64,000 bases of DNA from Bacillota bacterium (GCA_012799255.1 JAAZLQ010000321.1:1-64000); one strand, 5' to 3'. Counted from the stretch's first letter, positions 45,319 to 55,277 are shown. The notes: generated by a model from the letters alone, not told the origin. Program-made: numbers and translations.

Positions 45319-46840
45319 GTATCTTGGTTGTAAAACCGATTTCGAAGAGGCGGTTCCAAGGGAAATAGACTTTCTCGATTCGGTAGGTATCTTTAAACTC
45401 AGCAAGGTAACGTTCAATAAACTCCTGGAGCATTGTCTGTGCTGTTGTGCTAATTTGGGCTGCTTGGTCTTTCAGATCGAAGTAGGTTATACCCAGATCT
45501 TCTGCATTTTCCCTCAAGTAGGTGCGCACTAACACTTGGTAACCCCAATCCTCTAGGTAGCGGTCAAGGGTAAAGTGATCTACTTGGTCCTGGGTTACCT
45601 GCGATCCGATTTTTGCTAAAGCATGGGCAAGCACTGTGCCGATTGTGTTACCTGGTGTGTTCCAAGCACCGTACGAGTAGATTTTTCCTAGCAATCCTCG
45701 TTTGCCCAGTATTTGCATGAACTCGTGGTCCGCACCATTACCAAAAGCCACGTCTGCAACCGCAACTTTCTTACCCTGCGAGAGGTAATAAGCAATACTC
45801 TCGGTAAACTCCCTTAGGTTCCTGAAAGAATAGTAGGAGGTGTCCTTGGAAGATACTGCTTCAGCTGCTTCTTGCATCGTTCCGTTGTTCAGAGTTGGCG
45901 AGTTGACCATGAGTATCAGATCTGCTTCTAGGGAGTTATCGACGAGAACTCCGCCACAGACGGTGATTTGGCTCTTGATGCTCTCACCTAAGGGACGGTC
46001 TTCATAGCGCGGGATTATGAAAGGTCCAATTGTAGATGAGTAACGTACGAAGACCCGCGGTTTTTCTCCCTTCAGTTGATTGTAGATCCGGCAGAGTAGG
46101 GTTGATCCTACTTCATCTGCTCCAGGATAAATGTAGACTTGATCCTGAAGCGTGTCTTTCTCGACCTGCTCCAATAGACTTCTTTGTTCAGCAGCGGAGA
46201 ATCCATATTCTGCACAGTCATCCAGAGGTATCACCAAGAAGTCCAGTACTCCATCTTTAGCTAGACTTAAGGCCCGGGTATTCACAAAGTGGTTGACTGC
46301 CCTGCGTCCCAGATAGTCCCTTTGCACTTCTTCTGGAATTGCTTCTTTAATCCTAGCCAATTCAGTTTGTTCGGTGTCTCCGCCTTGACCACGCCCAATT
46401 TTGTCTTGTAGCCAACCCCAATAGAAAATCTCTTTGCCAAAGTCCGCATAATAATCTGGTTCTTCGTCACTAGAACTATACGCTGGTACTCGCATGATCA
46501 AGTTAAAGGCATAAATTGCGAGTTTAGGATGCTTCTGCTTCAAGGAGACTAGGCGTTGTAGTTTAGCTTCACATTCTTCCTTCTTAAAACTGTGGAGCCG
46601 GGAGGGTACGATGCCACCATAAAGGAGCATATCTAACGAGCAGAGTAGATGTGTGGCTTGTGCTGCCTCTGTTTCGAGCCAGGTCCAAAGCTCTTCTACC
46701 GCTGCCGGCTTTTTCTTATAACCCAAAAAATTGGCTGGAGGAACAAGTAGTTTGATTTCTGAGTTAGATTTCAGAAGAGCCTGTGGAAATCCTAGGGTGG
46801 CAGGCCTTTCGTCTAGTGGAATGTAAATAATAGTTGTCAT
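45299..46840 (-). CDS. DUF4127-family protein
   Basis: 513 residues, no signal peptide. It opens with IIYIPLDERPATLGFP and has SLDMLLYGGIVPSRL, YPGADEVGSTLLCR and VADVAFGNGADHEF, hallmarks of DUF4127, a family of unknown function with a likely metal-binding alpha/beta fold. RBS GAGGAGGT precedes ATG 46840. The S9 peptidase gene lies 25 nt upstream on the same strand, so both are probably co-transcribed and may act on peptides or their sugars; that link is inference. Confidence 0.82.
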   Translation of the reverse strand: MTTIIYIPLDERPATLGFPQALLKSNSEIKLLVPPANFLGYKKKPAAVEELWTWLETEAAQATHLLCSLDMLLYGGIVPSRLHSFKKEECEAKLQRLVSLKQKHPKLAIYAFNLIMRVPAYSSSDEEPDYYADFGKEIFYWGWLQDKIGRGQGGDTEQTELARIKEAIPEEVQRDYLGRRAVNHFVNTRALSLAKDGVLDFLVIPLDDCAEYGFSAAEQRSLLEQVEKDTLQDQVYIYPGADEVGSTLLCRIYNQLKGEKPRVFVRYSSTIGPFIIPRYEDRPLGESIKSQITVCGGVLVDNSLEADLILMVNSPTLNNGTMQEAAEAVSSKDTSYYSFRNLREFTESIAYYLSQGKKVAVADVAFGNGADHEFMQILGKRGLLGKIYSYGAWNTPGNTIGTVLAHALAKIGSQVTQDQVDHFTLDRYLEDWGYQVLVRTYLRENAEDLGITYFDLKDQAAQISTTAQTMLQEFIERYLAEFKDTYRIEKVYFPWNRLFEIGFTTKIQDREPF

Positions 46841-46865
46841 GAGAACCTCCTCAAATTACTCTAAG

Positions 46866-48872
46866 TTACTCTTTTAAAAAGCGATTGAACCAAGCGGTGA
46901 TTTCTTCCAAGCGACGGATACGCGCCTTTGGTTTCCCACTGCGGCTCAGTTCGTGGTTTTCACCTCGGAACATGCATAATCTTGCTTCTACCCCATGGAC
47001 TTTTAGCGCGGTGAACATTTGCAACGCTTCAGGTAACCAACAACGGTAGTCTTGATCCGAGTGGATAAATAAGGTGGGTGTCTTCACTCGATCCGCATAT
47101 TTGAGCGGAGAATGCTCCCAGAGTTTTTCAGGGTTAGACCAGGGCGTGGCCCCAATTTGGTCAGGAGAAAAGTAATAGCCAATATCGGTTGTATAACCCA
47201 TGGAAAACCAGTTACTAATACTACGCTGGGATGCTGCCGCCTTGAAACGGTCTGTGTGACCGATGATCCAGTTAGTCATAAACCCACCATAGGATCCTCC
47301 GGTGACGCCAACCCTCTCGGCATCAATGGCGGGGTACTGTTCTAAGACTAGATCTGTAAACTGCATTAGATCATCATAATCAATAGTACCATACTTACCC
47401 CGAATATCGGCAAACTCGTTACCTTTTCCATCGCTACCCCTGGGATTACAGAAAAACACGAAATAACCTTCGTTAGCCCAATACTGCATTTCGTGGAAAA
47501 AGACCGTCCCGTAAACCGTTTTCGGTCCGCCGTGGATGTTGAGTATGGCTGGGTATTGTTCACCTTCCACGTAATCTACTGGTTTTAGAACCCACCCATC
47601 GATCGTTACATTGGGTGCTACTTGGAAACTAAGGGGTTCTGGTTGGGAGAGTTTTCGTTCTTGATTAACCCAGCCGTTAAAATTGGTAAGCTGCTCTTCA
47701 TTCCCGTCTTTTAGACGATACAACTCCTGGAGGTTGAGATCGCGTAGGGCAATCAATAAAGTCTCACCTTTTTTTACGCTAAAGGAATCAACGGAGCCAG
47801 TTCTACTGGTTAGTTTTTCAATGTTTCCCTCCCGGTCAATACGATTCAGGTAGGAACTATCGTTTTCGGTCGTGACAAAGTAAAGGTATCCCTGGTCAAG
47901 CACGGATCCGTTTCCTCCACCATAACGGCAGTCGGAACCTACCGAGTTCCAAGTGCTAGTTTCAAGGTGGGGAGTGAGTAGTTCCTTGGTACCAGTCGCT
48001 AAGTTCACTAAGTAAAAACGGCTATTTTCGTTAAGGCCAAAGCGTTCCCGGGAGTTCCCGCGACAGATCGCTTCCGTATCGCTAAGGAAGTGGGCTTCGT
48101 AATAGGCGAAGTCCTCGTCTGGAGTTACTTTTTGAACTATTTTGCGTTCCAAGTCGGCTAAGTAAAGGGCATTTGCTAATGGTGCCATTCCGGTAAACTC
48201 TTGGCCGATCACAATGGCCTTCGATTTATCTTCGTTTAACTCAACTCCATCCACCTGTAAGTACTCGGCGGTGAGTGGTTCGAGGGAGTTACTGCTTTGG
48301 TCAAAAAGGTAAAGGCGGGAACGCAGTCCGCTAATAAAACCCCTACCATTGCCCCAATAGGGGATTTCTTCCAGTACCTCGTAGGCCTTCTCTTCCTCCC
48401 TTTTCTTGAACTCCTCAGCTAGTTCTTCTTCACTGAGGGAAGTGGGATCAGGTCTGGCAGGATCACATTTACAAGTTAACAGATAGCGATCTTTGGTCAG
48501 AGGCTTGATATTTTGAACGCTAAGGGGCAAGCGAAAAGTCTCTTGGGCCTCTCCGCCTTGGATGTTGATCTTGTAGAATACGGTAAACTCCTCACCTTTT
48601 TTCTGCCTTTCCTGGTCTTTCGCCTTACGTGTCGCCGCAAAGAGGATTTCTTCATCATTTAACCAGGAAAAAGAGCGCTCTTGCCCCAGACCTGTTAATT
48701 GAAACGAGCTTCCCTGTTTTGAATCATAAATCCACAGATGTGATTGGTATGAGTTTTCGGTTAGATCCGCCCCATGGGTAACAAAGCAAGCATGTCTGCC
48801 GTTTGGGCTATGCTTGATTCCGGAGAGAAACGTGTACTTCGTGAAGTCATCCAGACGCAAATTATGTAACAT
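46866..48872 (-). CDS. S9 family prolyl oligopeptidase/acylaminoacyl peptidase
   Basis: 668 residues: an N-terminal beta-propeller (about 1-400) and a C-terminal alpha/beta hydrolase. The triad is visible as Ser in GGSYGGFMT, Asp in HSDQDYR and His in GENHEL. It cleaves short peptides in the cytoplasm; there is no signal peptide. ATG 48872 follows GAAGGGA; ATG 48890 overlaps that site. The propeller insert has an acidic linker (SEEELAEEFKKREEEK). Confidence 0.9.
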   Translation of the reverse strand: MLHNLRLDDFTKYTFLSGIKHSPNGRHACFVTHGADLTENSYQSHLWIYDSKQGSSFQLTGLGQERSFSWLNDEEILFAATRKAKDQERQKKGEEFTVFYKINIQGGEAQETFRLPLSVQNIKPLTKDRYLLTCKCDPARPDPTSLSEEELAEEFKKREEEKAYEVLEEIPYWGNGRGFISGLRSRLYLFDQSSNSLEPLTAEYLQVDGVELNEDKSKAIVIGQEFTGMAPLANALYLADLERKIVQKVTPDEDFAYYEAHFLSDTEAICRGNSRERFGLNENSRFYLVNLATGTKELLTPHLETSTWNSVGSDCRYGGGNGSVLDQGYLYFVTTENDSSYLNRIDREGNIEKLTSRTGSVDSFSVKKGETLLIALRDLNLQELYRLKDGNEEQLTNFNGWVNQERKLSQPEPLSFQVAPNVTIDGWVLKPVDYVEGEQYPAILNIHGGPKTVYGTVFFHEMQYWANEGYFVFFCNPRGSDGKGNEFADIRGKYGTIDYDDLMQFTDLVLEQYPAIDAERVGVTGGSYGGFMTNWIIGHTDRFKAAASQRSISNWFSMGYTTDIGYYFSPDQIGATPWSNPEKLWEHSPLKYADRVKTPTLFIHSDQDYRCWLPEALQMFTALKVHGVEARLCMFRGENHELSRSGKPKARIRRLEEITAWFNRFLKE

Positions 48873-48990
48873 TCCATCATCCCTTCGCATTAGTTACTAT
48901 CGATATTGTTCAGCCACGGAGGTGGTTTTCCTGCTACAAAGTGAAGCAGTTACGTGTGTAAATAAATTCACAAAAAGTAGCTGGAATCTA

Positions 48991-49019
48991 TTGACAGTCA
49001 AAATTTACAATGATAGGCT
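48991..49019 (+). promoter_or_regulatory. Likely promoter of tatA-tatC
   Basis: TTGACA (48991-48996), a 17-nt spacer and a weak -10 TAGGCT (49014-49019), about 40 nt before the tatA ATG. Confidence 0.55.
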
Positions 49020-49057
49020 TGAACTGGATTGATTTGATTTTTGAGGGAGGCATAGCG

Positions 49058-49249
49058 ATGGGAAGGATTGGTGCAGGTGAGCTAATTTTGATTTTGGCCA
49101 TAGCTCTGGTGGTCTTTGGTCCTGCAAAACTGCCCGAGATCGGAAGAGCAGTGGGTAAAGGGTTACGAGAGTTCAAGAATGCGACCAAGGGGCTCGATCC
49201 AACTGAAGAGGAAACAGTAGCCAAAGGTGAGGAAAGTAAAAGTGCATAA
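49058..49249 (+). CDS. tatA: Twin-arginine translocase subunit TatA
   Basis: 63 residues: one N-terminal helix ([13 protein letters not shown]), the [10 protein letters not shown] hinge and an amphipathic helix ([14 protein letters not shown]), then an acidic tail. It forms the pore for folded proteins. ATG 49058 follows GAGGGAGG; the frame from 49010 is an over-extension. It is followed at once by TatC and by a Tat substrate gene. Confidence 0.95.
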   Translation: MGRIGAGELILILAIALVVFGPAKLPEIGRAVGKGLREFKNATKGLDPTEEETVAKGEESKSA

Positions 49250-50013
49250 TGATCCTAGGTTGGTGGATGTCTATGTTCAAGTTGCAGCAAAGAACTCAGA
49301 TTGACGGAGAGGGTATGACCCTTGTTGAACATTTGGCAGAGTTGAGGCGCCGGATCATTGTAAGTGCCCTTACTTTGATGGCAGGAGTTGTGATCGGCTT
49401 TTACTATTCTTCGCCAATTGTTGAGTTCTTGATACGACTGCCGGGTGAACTCGTTTATCTTTACCCAGGAGAGGCTTTCTTTGTACATCTTAAGGTAGCC
49501 TTGGTGATAGGAGTCATTATGAGTTTCCCCGTGGTTCTTTATCAGACAATTCGATTTGTCGTGCCAGGTCTACTAGAAAAAGAGAAGCGCATTTTGTATG
49601 TGGGCTTACCTGTGGCCCTAGTTTTGTTTATTGTGGGAGTCGGCTTTGCCTATAAGGTGATTCTGCCACTAGCCTACAGGTTCTTTCTTGGTTTTGGCAC
49701 CGAATCTTTGGAACCCATGATTTCTATCGGTAACTATGTATCCTTTGTTCTCAGTCTAGTCTTGCCCTTTGGAATCGTCTTTCAGCTCCCATTAGTCGTG
49801 TTGATGCTGACCAGTACGGGGATTTTAAGTCCGAGAACGTTGGTACATTACCGGAAATATATCGTTTTAGTTATTTTTATAGTGGCCGCTTTTATGACGC
49901 CACCAGATGTGATTTCTCAGGCTTTAATGGCTCTTCCCATGTTGTTACTTTATGAGGTCAGTGTCTTTCTGTCGAAGATTATTGTCCGAAAGAAACAGGC
50001 GAAAGAGGTCTAG
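49249..50013 (+). CDS. tatC: Twin-arginine translocase subunit TatC
   Basis: About 254 residues with six helices and the family start MTLVEHLAELRRR, plus FVVPGLLEKEKR in the second loop. TatC recognises the twin-arginine signal. ATG 49249 overlaps the tatA stop; ATG 49267 or 49273 are possible too. It lies with tatA and just before a twin-arginine cytochrome, so the substrate and its exporter are neighbours. Confidence 0.95.
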   Translation: MILGWWMSMFKLQQRTQIDGEGMTLVEHLAELRRRIIVSALTLMAGVVIGFYYSSPIVEFLIRLPGELVYLYPGEAFFVHLKVALVIGVIMSFPVVLYQTIRFVVPGLLEKEKRILYVGLPVALVLFIVGVGFAYKVILPLAYRFFLGFGTESLEPMISIGNYVSFVLSLVLPFGIVFQLPLVVLMLTSTGILSPRTLVHYRKYIVLVIFIVAAFMTPPDVISQALMALPMLLLYEVSVFLSKIIVRKKQAKEV

Positions 50014-50134
50014 GCTATTTTTTTGATCTACATTGTGAAATTGGCAACAAAGGTGTTGGGCTTAGTATGGTTAGCCTACCCACCTAAGGAATCTTTGCTA
50101 AAAGATTTAATATATCAAATGGAGGCGCATGTAG

Positions 50135-50881
50135 ATGGAAGCAAAGAAGAAAGTATTAACCAGGAGAGACTTTTTAGTCAGTGCAGGGGGAGCAGCAGCT
50201 GGTTTAGCCTTGGCCACAAGTGGTCTAGGAGTATTTGCACCCAAAGCAGAAGGAGCCATGGTTGATCTTCCAGAGTATCCGTGGACAGAGTATTTTACCA
50301 AGCCTTTAGACGTAGAAGCAGTGCGTGCTCTAGGTGCTAAGTACTATGGAGAGGGTCTAGGATGTGCGGAAGGCGCGTTTCGTGCTCTCCTTGAAGAACT
50401 GGGCGAACCATTCAGCTTCGTTCCATCACAACTAATGAACTTTGGAAAGGGTGGAGTAGTCGCATGGGGAACATTATGTGGCGCGCTTAATGGGGCCGCG
50501 GCTGCTGTGTCCTTAGTATTTGGTGGACAAGCTATGACAATGATTGTGAATGAGCTCATGGGTTGGTATAGTGCAACCGCATTACCTCTCACTGCAGAAC
50601 ATCGTAGTGTAGCTGGCAACCCACTTTGTCATGCATCTATAGCCAACTGGTGTAAAGTCTCCGGAAAGAAATCCAGTGAGAGAGGTCCCCGTTGTAAAGC
50701 ACTTACTGGGGATGTTGCTGCCCAAGCTGCGTTATACATGAACCAAGTTTTAGCTGGGACTTTTGCTCCAGCCTATCCCATGTCCGAAGAAACAAAGGCT
50801 TGCTTCGACTGCCACGTAGGCGGTTACGCGGATGATACATTAGGAAAAATGGACTGCAAAGGTTGTCATGAAGGTCACTAA
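50135..50881 (+). CDS. Tat-exported split-Soret-like dihaem cytochrome c
   Basis: 248 residues. A Tat signal (TRRDFLVSAGGAAAGLALA) is followed by a C_GCAxxG_C_C-type domain (LGCAEGAFRAL, WGTLCGALNG, CHASIANWC) and, at the C-terminus, two haem c motifs, CFDCH and CKGCH. This matches split-Soret cytochromes, which form dimers with two haems per chain, known from sulphate reducers. Export through Tat implies folding or cofactor insertion before transport, and the Ccm genes next door would attach the haems. RBS ATGGAGGCG. Electron partners are not known. Confidence 0.88.
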   Translation: MEAKKKVLTRRDFLVSAGGAAAGLALATSGLGVFAPKAEGAMVDLPEYPWTEYFTKPLDVEAVRALGAKYYGEGLGCAEGAFRALLEELGEPFSFVPSQLMNFGKGGVVAWGTLCGALNGAAAAVSLVFGGQAMTMIVNELMGWYSATALPLTAEHRSVAGNPLCHASIANWCKVSGKKSSERGPRCKALTGDVAAQAALYMNQVLAGTFAPAYPMSEETKACFDCHVGGYADDTLGKMDCKGCHEGH

Positions 50882-50899
50882 GGTTTAACTTGCGTACTT

Positions 50900-50930
50900 C
50901 TGAGGAAGGCGTATAGTACGCTTTCCTCAG
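50900..50930 (+). terminator. Hairpin between the cytochrome and ccm genes (possible attenuator)
   Basis: A 14-bp stem (50900-50913 with 50917-50930, one G-U pair) and 3-nt loop, followed by a weak T-rich stretch. It may let only part of the transcripts continue into ccmE, giving much cytochrome and little maturation machinery. Confidence 0.55.
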
Positions 50931-50971
50931 TTCATTTCAGGAGTGTGTTACAACGAAGTGGGGTAGGTGCA

Positions 50972-51358
50972 ATGTCCAATAAGAAAGTAAAGATTGTCAT
51001 TTTATCGCTATTACCAGTACTTCTGCTGGGGCTTTTGGCTTTTCGAGCCTTTGAAAACTCTGCTACTTACTACTACACCATCTCGGAAGCTAATGCCTTG
51101 GAGGGACAAGAACAGAAGTTACGCATAAAGGGACAGTTGGTGGATGAAAGTGTAAACTACAGCACCAGTATTCCCCTCTTGGAGTTCTCGCTAACCGATC
51201 AAGAATCGCGAATTGATGTGGTCTATCAGGGCGTACTTCCCGACAATTTCCACCATGCAGATGAGGTTATTGTTGAGGGTAAGTTTAACTCTCAAGGGCA
51301 GTTTGTGGTGAGCAAACTGATGCTCCAATGCCCATCCAAATATGAAGGAGAAGAATAG
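50972..51358 (+). CDS. ccmE: Cytochrome c maturation haem chaperone CcmE, CxxxY type
   Basis: 128 residues: an N-terminal anchor (about 7-27), then an OB-fold (LRIKGQLVDESV, VVYQGVLPDNF, VIVEGKF). In classic CcmE the haem is bound by His in HxxxY; here the C-terminal segment is CPSKY, i.e. CxxxY. This variant is known from Desulfovibrio and archaea. ATG 50972 follows GTGGGGTAGG. The ccmF start overlaps its stop by 1 nt. Confidence 0.93.
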   Translation: MSNKKVKIVILSLLPVLLLGLLAFRAFENSATYYYTISEANALEGQEQKLRIKGQLVDESVNYSTSIPLLEFSLTDQESRIDVVYQGVLPDNFHHADEVIVEGKFNSQGQFVVSKLMLQCPSKYEGEE

Positions 51359-53271
51359 TGCACTATCTAGGACTCATTTCCTTATATGTTTCTTGTGGCT
51401 TTACGTTACTAGCTATTCTAGTTGGAATGCGTGCTAAGCTGACTCGGCCTGATACAGCTCGCAAGGCTAACTTGATTTCCATTGTTGCTGTTGCAGTAAG
51501 TACGTTAGCCTTGGTGTTCAGTTTTGTGACCAATGATTATCGTTTGGCTTACGTAGCTCGAAATTCGGCCCGCAGTTTACCCTTGATCTACAAGGTCAGC
51601 GGTTTATGGGCAGGTCAAAGCGGGTCCTTGCTTTTGTGGCTTCTGATTATTTCCTTTTTCTCCCTGGCAGTGCAGAGTAAACGTGGTCTACGGGAACAGC
51701 ATTTTGACATCCGGATCAATGTCGTTATTAACGTAGTTCGCTTGGTGTTTCTACTTATCTTGATCTTCGTGTCTCAACCTTTTGAGCTCTTAGCTGATCC
51801 GCCTTACAATGGATTCGGGTTAAATCCTATGCTTCAGAGCTTTGGTATGGTTATTCATCCACCCCTCTTGTTTGTGGGCTTTAGTGGCTTCTTGATTCCA
51901 TTTGCCATAGTTATGGCTACATTTTGGGTGGGAGATCCTTCTGATACTTGGCTCGAATTAGTACGCCCCTGGGTTCTGTTCGCCTGGGTTTTCTTGACTG
52001 CTGGAACGGTTACAGGCGGACAATGGGCTTACAATGAACTTGGCTGGGGAGGGTATTGGGCCTGGGATCCTGTGGAAAACGCCTCACTTTTCCCTTGGTT
52101 AACTGGTACAGCCTTGTTACATATTTTACTACTTAAGCAAGAACAAGCTAGCCGCAAGTTGTGGAGTTATGTGCTCATTGTGCTGACTTTTTCATTGACT
52201 ATCTTCGGAACATTCTTAACTAGAAGTGGAGTGCTAGATTCGGTACATGCCTTCGCAGGAGGTGTTTTAGGCCCCATTTTCTTAGCAGTGTTAGTGGCAA
52301 TTTTACTAATCTCTGCCTGGTTAGGTTGGGTTCGCAAAAACTTCCTGAAGCGACATCCGCATGATACAAAAAGCCCCCTAATCTCCTTAGAAACGGCGAT
52401 TAGGTTAGGTAATATACTTTTTCTACTTCTTTTTGTCGGAATATTCTTCGGGACTATGTTTCCTCTTTTCTCGCGCAACCTAATGGGAAGGGAAATTGTT
52501 CTAGATGCCAGTTTCTTCAACCAAGTGACCGTACCCCTCTTTCTACTAGTCTTTTTGCTATTAGGTTTGGCACCGGTTTTGGCTAAGGGCGGGGTGGGAC
52601 TAGTTTTTCTGTTGAAAAACACCTGGTTTCCACTGATTGTGGCTCTTTGTGTTGGCCTTTATCTCCATTTTGCCATGGGAGGGGGAACAGTCGCGTCGTT
52701 GGCCATTGGTATAGCAGTCTTTGGTCTGATAACCCACTTAGTCAACGTCCTTGGAACCAAGCGGGGGCGTTTCAAAACTAGTAGTGCCTTGATGCATATT
52801 GGTGTTCTGCTCATGCTTGTGGGCGTCACCGGCTCGTCTGTCTTCATCGATAGTGTCTTTGTTTCGGTCAAACCGGGAGATGAGATTCAATTTGGTGATT
52901 TCCAAGTGGGATACAATGGCTTAACTACCCGATATGCCGCGGACCGTTATACAGTCGGAACCAGTCTCAGCCTTTTTAGAAGTGGCAAGCAAGTTGGTGA
53001 GTTAACTTCTGAAAAGACCTTCTGGGAAAACCGCAGCCAGCCTTCTACAAAGGTTGGAATTTTCAGTACCGCTAAAGGGGATCTCTATTTGAACTTAGCC
53101 GGTTGGGAAGGGCAAACTGCGCAGCTCCAGCTCCAAAGCTTCGCCTTGATCGGTTGGATTTGGTTTGGTTCCTGGGTAGTCTATCTAGGGGCTCTGTTAG
53201 CACTCCTCAGCTCAGGGTCGAGGATTAATTTAGGTAAGCAGGTGAGAGTGTGGCGGAAAAGGACGTTCTAG
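51358..53271 (+). CDS. ccmF: Haem lyase CcmF
   Basis: 637 residues with about 14 helices and the WWD haem-handling motif WGGYWAWDPVENASLFPW. It takes haem from CcmE and joins it to the CxxCH cysteines. It starts with GTG at 51358. The ATPase gene overlaps its end by 22 nt. Confidence 0.94.
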   Translation: MHYLGLISLYVSCGFTLLAILVGMRAKLTRPDTARKANLISIVAVAVSTLALVFSFVTNDYRLAYVARNSARSLPLIYKVSGLWAGQSGSLLLWLLIISFFSLAVQSKRGLREQHFDIRINVVINVVRLVFLLILIFVSQPFELLADPPYNGFGLNPMLQSFGMVIHPPLLFVGFSGFLIPFAIVMATFWVGDPSDTWLELVRPWVLFAWVFLTAGTVTGGQWAYNELGWGGYWAWDPVENASLFPWLTGTALLHILLLKQEQASRKLWSYVLIVLTFSLTIFGTFLTRSGVLDSVHAFAGGVLGPIFLAVLVAILLISAWLGWVRKNFLKRHPHDTKSPLISLETAIRLGNILFLLLFVGIFFGTMFPLFSRNLMGREIVLDASFFNQVTVPLFLLVFLLLGLAPVLAKGGVGLVFLLKNTWFPLIVALCVGLYLHFAMGGGTVASLAIGIAVFGLITHLVNVLGTKRGRFKTSSALMHIGVLLMLVGVTGSSVFIDSVFVSVKPGDEIQFGDFQVGYNGLTTRYAADRYTVGTSLSLFRSGKQVGELTSEKTFWENRSQPSTKVGIFSTAKGDLYLNLAGWEGQTAQLQLQSFALIGWIWFGSWVVYLGALLALLSSGSRINLGKQVRVWRKRTF

Positions 53272-53897
53272 TGGTCAGACAGCTCCAGAAACAGATCGGC
53301 CCTAAACGGATTCTCAAAGATGTGTCCTTTCAGGTAACCACAGGCGAGTTAGTGGTGATAACCGGTGCCAATGGGGCAGGGAAAACAACTCTCTTACGCA
53401 TTTTAGCCGGATTGCTTCCGAAAAGTGGTGGAGATGTCTTGTGGAACACGAAGAATCTTGGTCTAGATCATGGTAAGGTAGGTTATGTCTCACATAAACC
53501 CATGCTTTACGAGAACTTATCCGTTCAAGAGAATCTCCTGTTCTTTGGTCGCATGTATGGCAAGGTAAGCCAGGCACGCTTGCAGGAACTACTGGAGCTT
53601 GTGGGTCTGTGGCTGTACCGCTTGGAGCTGGTAGCGGTCTTGTCCAGGGGTATGCAGCAGCGTCTGGCCATAGCAAGGGCACTCATGATTGATCCCTCGT
53701 TGCTCCTTTATGATGAGCCTTTCACTAGCCTTGATCCAGACGGGCAAGAGATTTTGCGCCAAGTCTTTGAACAATACCGCCGGAAAACCATTCAGTTAGT
53801 AATTTCCCATGAACTACAACATTTTGCTGGGCTTACTATTAGAGAGCTTAGACTAGAAGATGGACATGTGGTGCAAGAGGAGGGTACCCATGCCTAA
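53250..53897 (+). CDS. ccmA: Haem exporter ATPase CcmA
   Basis: 215 residues with Walker A GANGAGKTT, a signature reading LSRGMQQRLA, as in CcmA proteins, and Walker B LLLYDEPFTSLD. With CcmB and CcmC it releases haem-loaded CcmE. GTG start at 53250, inside the end of ccmF. Confidence 0.92.
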   Translation: MAEKDVLVVRQLQKQIGPKRILKDVSFQVTTGELVVITGANGAGKTTLLRILAGLLPKSGGDVLWNTKNLGLDHGKVGYVSHKPMLYENLSVQENLLFFGRMYGKVSQARLQELLELVGLWLYRLELVAVLSRGMQQRLAIARALMIDPSLLLYDEPFTSLDPDGQEILRQVFEQYRRKTIQLVISHELQHFAGLTIRELRLEDGHVVQEEGTHA

Positions 53898-54570
53898 GTT
53901 TTGGAGTAAGGTTTTTTTGATCTTTCTAAAGGACTTAAAGGATGAGTTCAGGACAACAGATCATCTCTTAGCCACAGTGGTTTTCGGTATCATGTTGGTT
54001 TTTATCTTCAGTTTTGCCTTACAGATTGTTGATCTTGGAACAGAGCAGGTCTTTCCAGCGGTGCTCTGGGTGAGTATTTTTTTCATGGCCATTTTGGCTC
54101 TTCAGAGGTCATTTGCCAACGAGAAAGATAGTGGAGCTTTGGACGCTTTGCTCTTGGCCAGCGGTGACCGTAGTATTTTGTTTTATGCCAAGTTTTTATC
54201 CAGTTTGGCCATTCTCTTGCTCCTAGAGGCGGTTGTAGTACCTCTCCTGTGGATCTTTATTGATGTAGTCAGTGCAAGGGCTAATGTGTGGTTCTTCGTG
54301 GCAGCTGTATTTCTAGGCAGTTGGGGCTTAGCAGCAGTTGGTACATTACTAAACGGAATCACAGCTCAGCTTCCTAATGCTCGCTTGCTTTTTCCCATTT
54401 TAGCCTTTCCCCTTTTGACTCCTCTGCTGATCGGATCCATTCTTTGTACGCAAGGTGCACTTTTGGGGGATATAGACGCTGTTTTAGGTTGGTTTTATTT
54501 ACTCTTGATTTTTGATCTGCTATTTACGATATTTCCGCTAGTTCTATTCGATTACGTCTTGGAGGGTTAG
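53890..54570 (+). CDS. ccmB: Haem exporter permease CcmB
   Basis: 226 residues with six helices and the CcmB signatures FANEKDSGALDALLLASGD and ALLGDIDAVLGW-like loops. ATG 53890 follows AGAGGAGGG and overlaps ccmA by 8 nt; the longer frame from 53860 is not needed. Confidence 0.92.
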   Translation: MPKFWSKVFLIFLKDLKDEFRTTDHLLATVVFGIMLVFIFSFALQIVDLGTEQVFPAVLWVSIFFMAILALQRSFANEKDSGALDALLLASGDRSILFYAKFLSSLAILLLLEAVVVPLLWIFIDVVSARANVWFFVAAVFLGSWGLAAVGTLLNGITAQLPNARLLFPILAFPLLTPLLIGSILCTQGALLGDIDAVLGWFYLLLIFDLLFTIFPLVLFDYVLEG

Positions 54571-54573
54571 TTG

Positions 54574-55245
54574 ATGAAACACGGACTGAAAAACCCATTC
54601 TTTTGGATCCTAACACTGATTATGTTGCTGAACATTAATGTGATTGCTTTTTATGCTCCGATGGAAAAAACCATGGGAATTGTGCAAAAGGTCTTCTATT
54701 TTCATATTGCTTCTGCCTGGGTAGGCTTATTGGCCCTCGGGGTAGTCTTCGTAGCCAGTATTCTCTATTTGTGGAAGCGGGTTGATCGGATCAACAATCT
54801 GGCCTTAGCTTCCGCGGAAATCGGGACCGTGTTTATTAGTTGTACCTTGCTCACAGGTCCCCTGTGGGCTTATCCCATCTGGAATACCTGGTGGACATGG
54901 GATCCTCGTTTGACAACCACCCTAGTGCTGTGGTTTATGTATGTGGCCTATATAGCCTTGCATGGTGGGGGAGCGACGGATGCCAGAAAGCGCTTAGCAG
55001 CTATTTATGGAATCATTTGCTTTATCAACGTACCCCTGGTCTTCTTTTCTACCCGTTGGTGGCGTTCCATCCATCCTGTTGTTATTTCTAGTGAAGGAAT
55101 GGGGCTGACCCCAGAAATGCGTATAACCATGTTCTTATCAATTGGGGTGTTTTCCTTGTTATACGTCTACTTGCTGAATATTCGTATGAGGTTTATGTGT
55201 TTACAACAAAGGGTTAAGTGCCTTAAAGCGGAGCTTTTTGCTTAA
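54574..55245 (+). CDS. ccmC: Haem exporter subunit CcmC
   Basis: 223 residues with six helices and the WWD-type motif WNTWWTWDPRLTTTLVLW, flanked by the His residues that hold haem (YFHIASAW and WWRSIHP). It loads haem on CcmE. ATG 54574 follows GGAGGG; the TTG at 54571 is closer. Directly follows ccmB. Confidence 0.94.
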   Translation: MKHGLKNPFFWILTLIMLLNINVIAFYAPMEKTMGIVQKVFYFHIASAWVGLLALGVVFVASILYLWKRVDRINNLALASAEIGTVFISCTLLTGPLWAYPIWNTWWTWDPRLTTTLVLWFMYVAYIALHGGGATDARKRLAAIYGIICFINVPLVFFSTRWWRSIHPVVISSEGMGLTPEMRITMFLSIGVFSLLYVYLLNIRMRFMCLQQRVKCLKAELFA

Positions 55246-55277
55246 CATGACGAATTTCAACTAAAGGTGGGATATTG

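Noticed and set aside
50023..50265. Open frame overlapping the cytochrome start
   Set aside because: It is a shadow frame: the overlapping frame has a Tat signal, haem motifs and a binding site.
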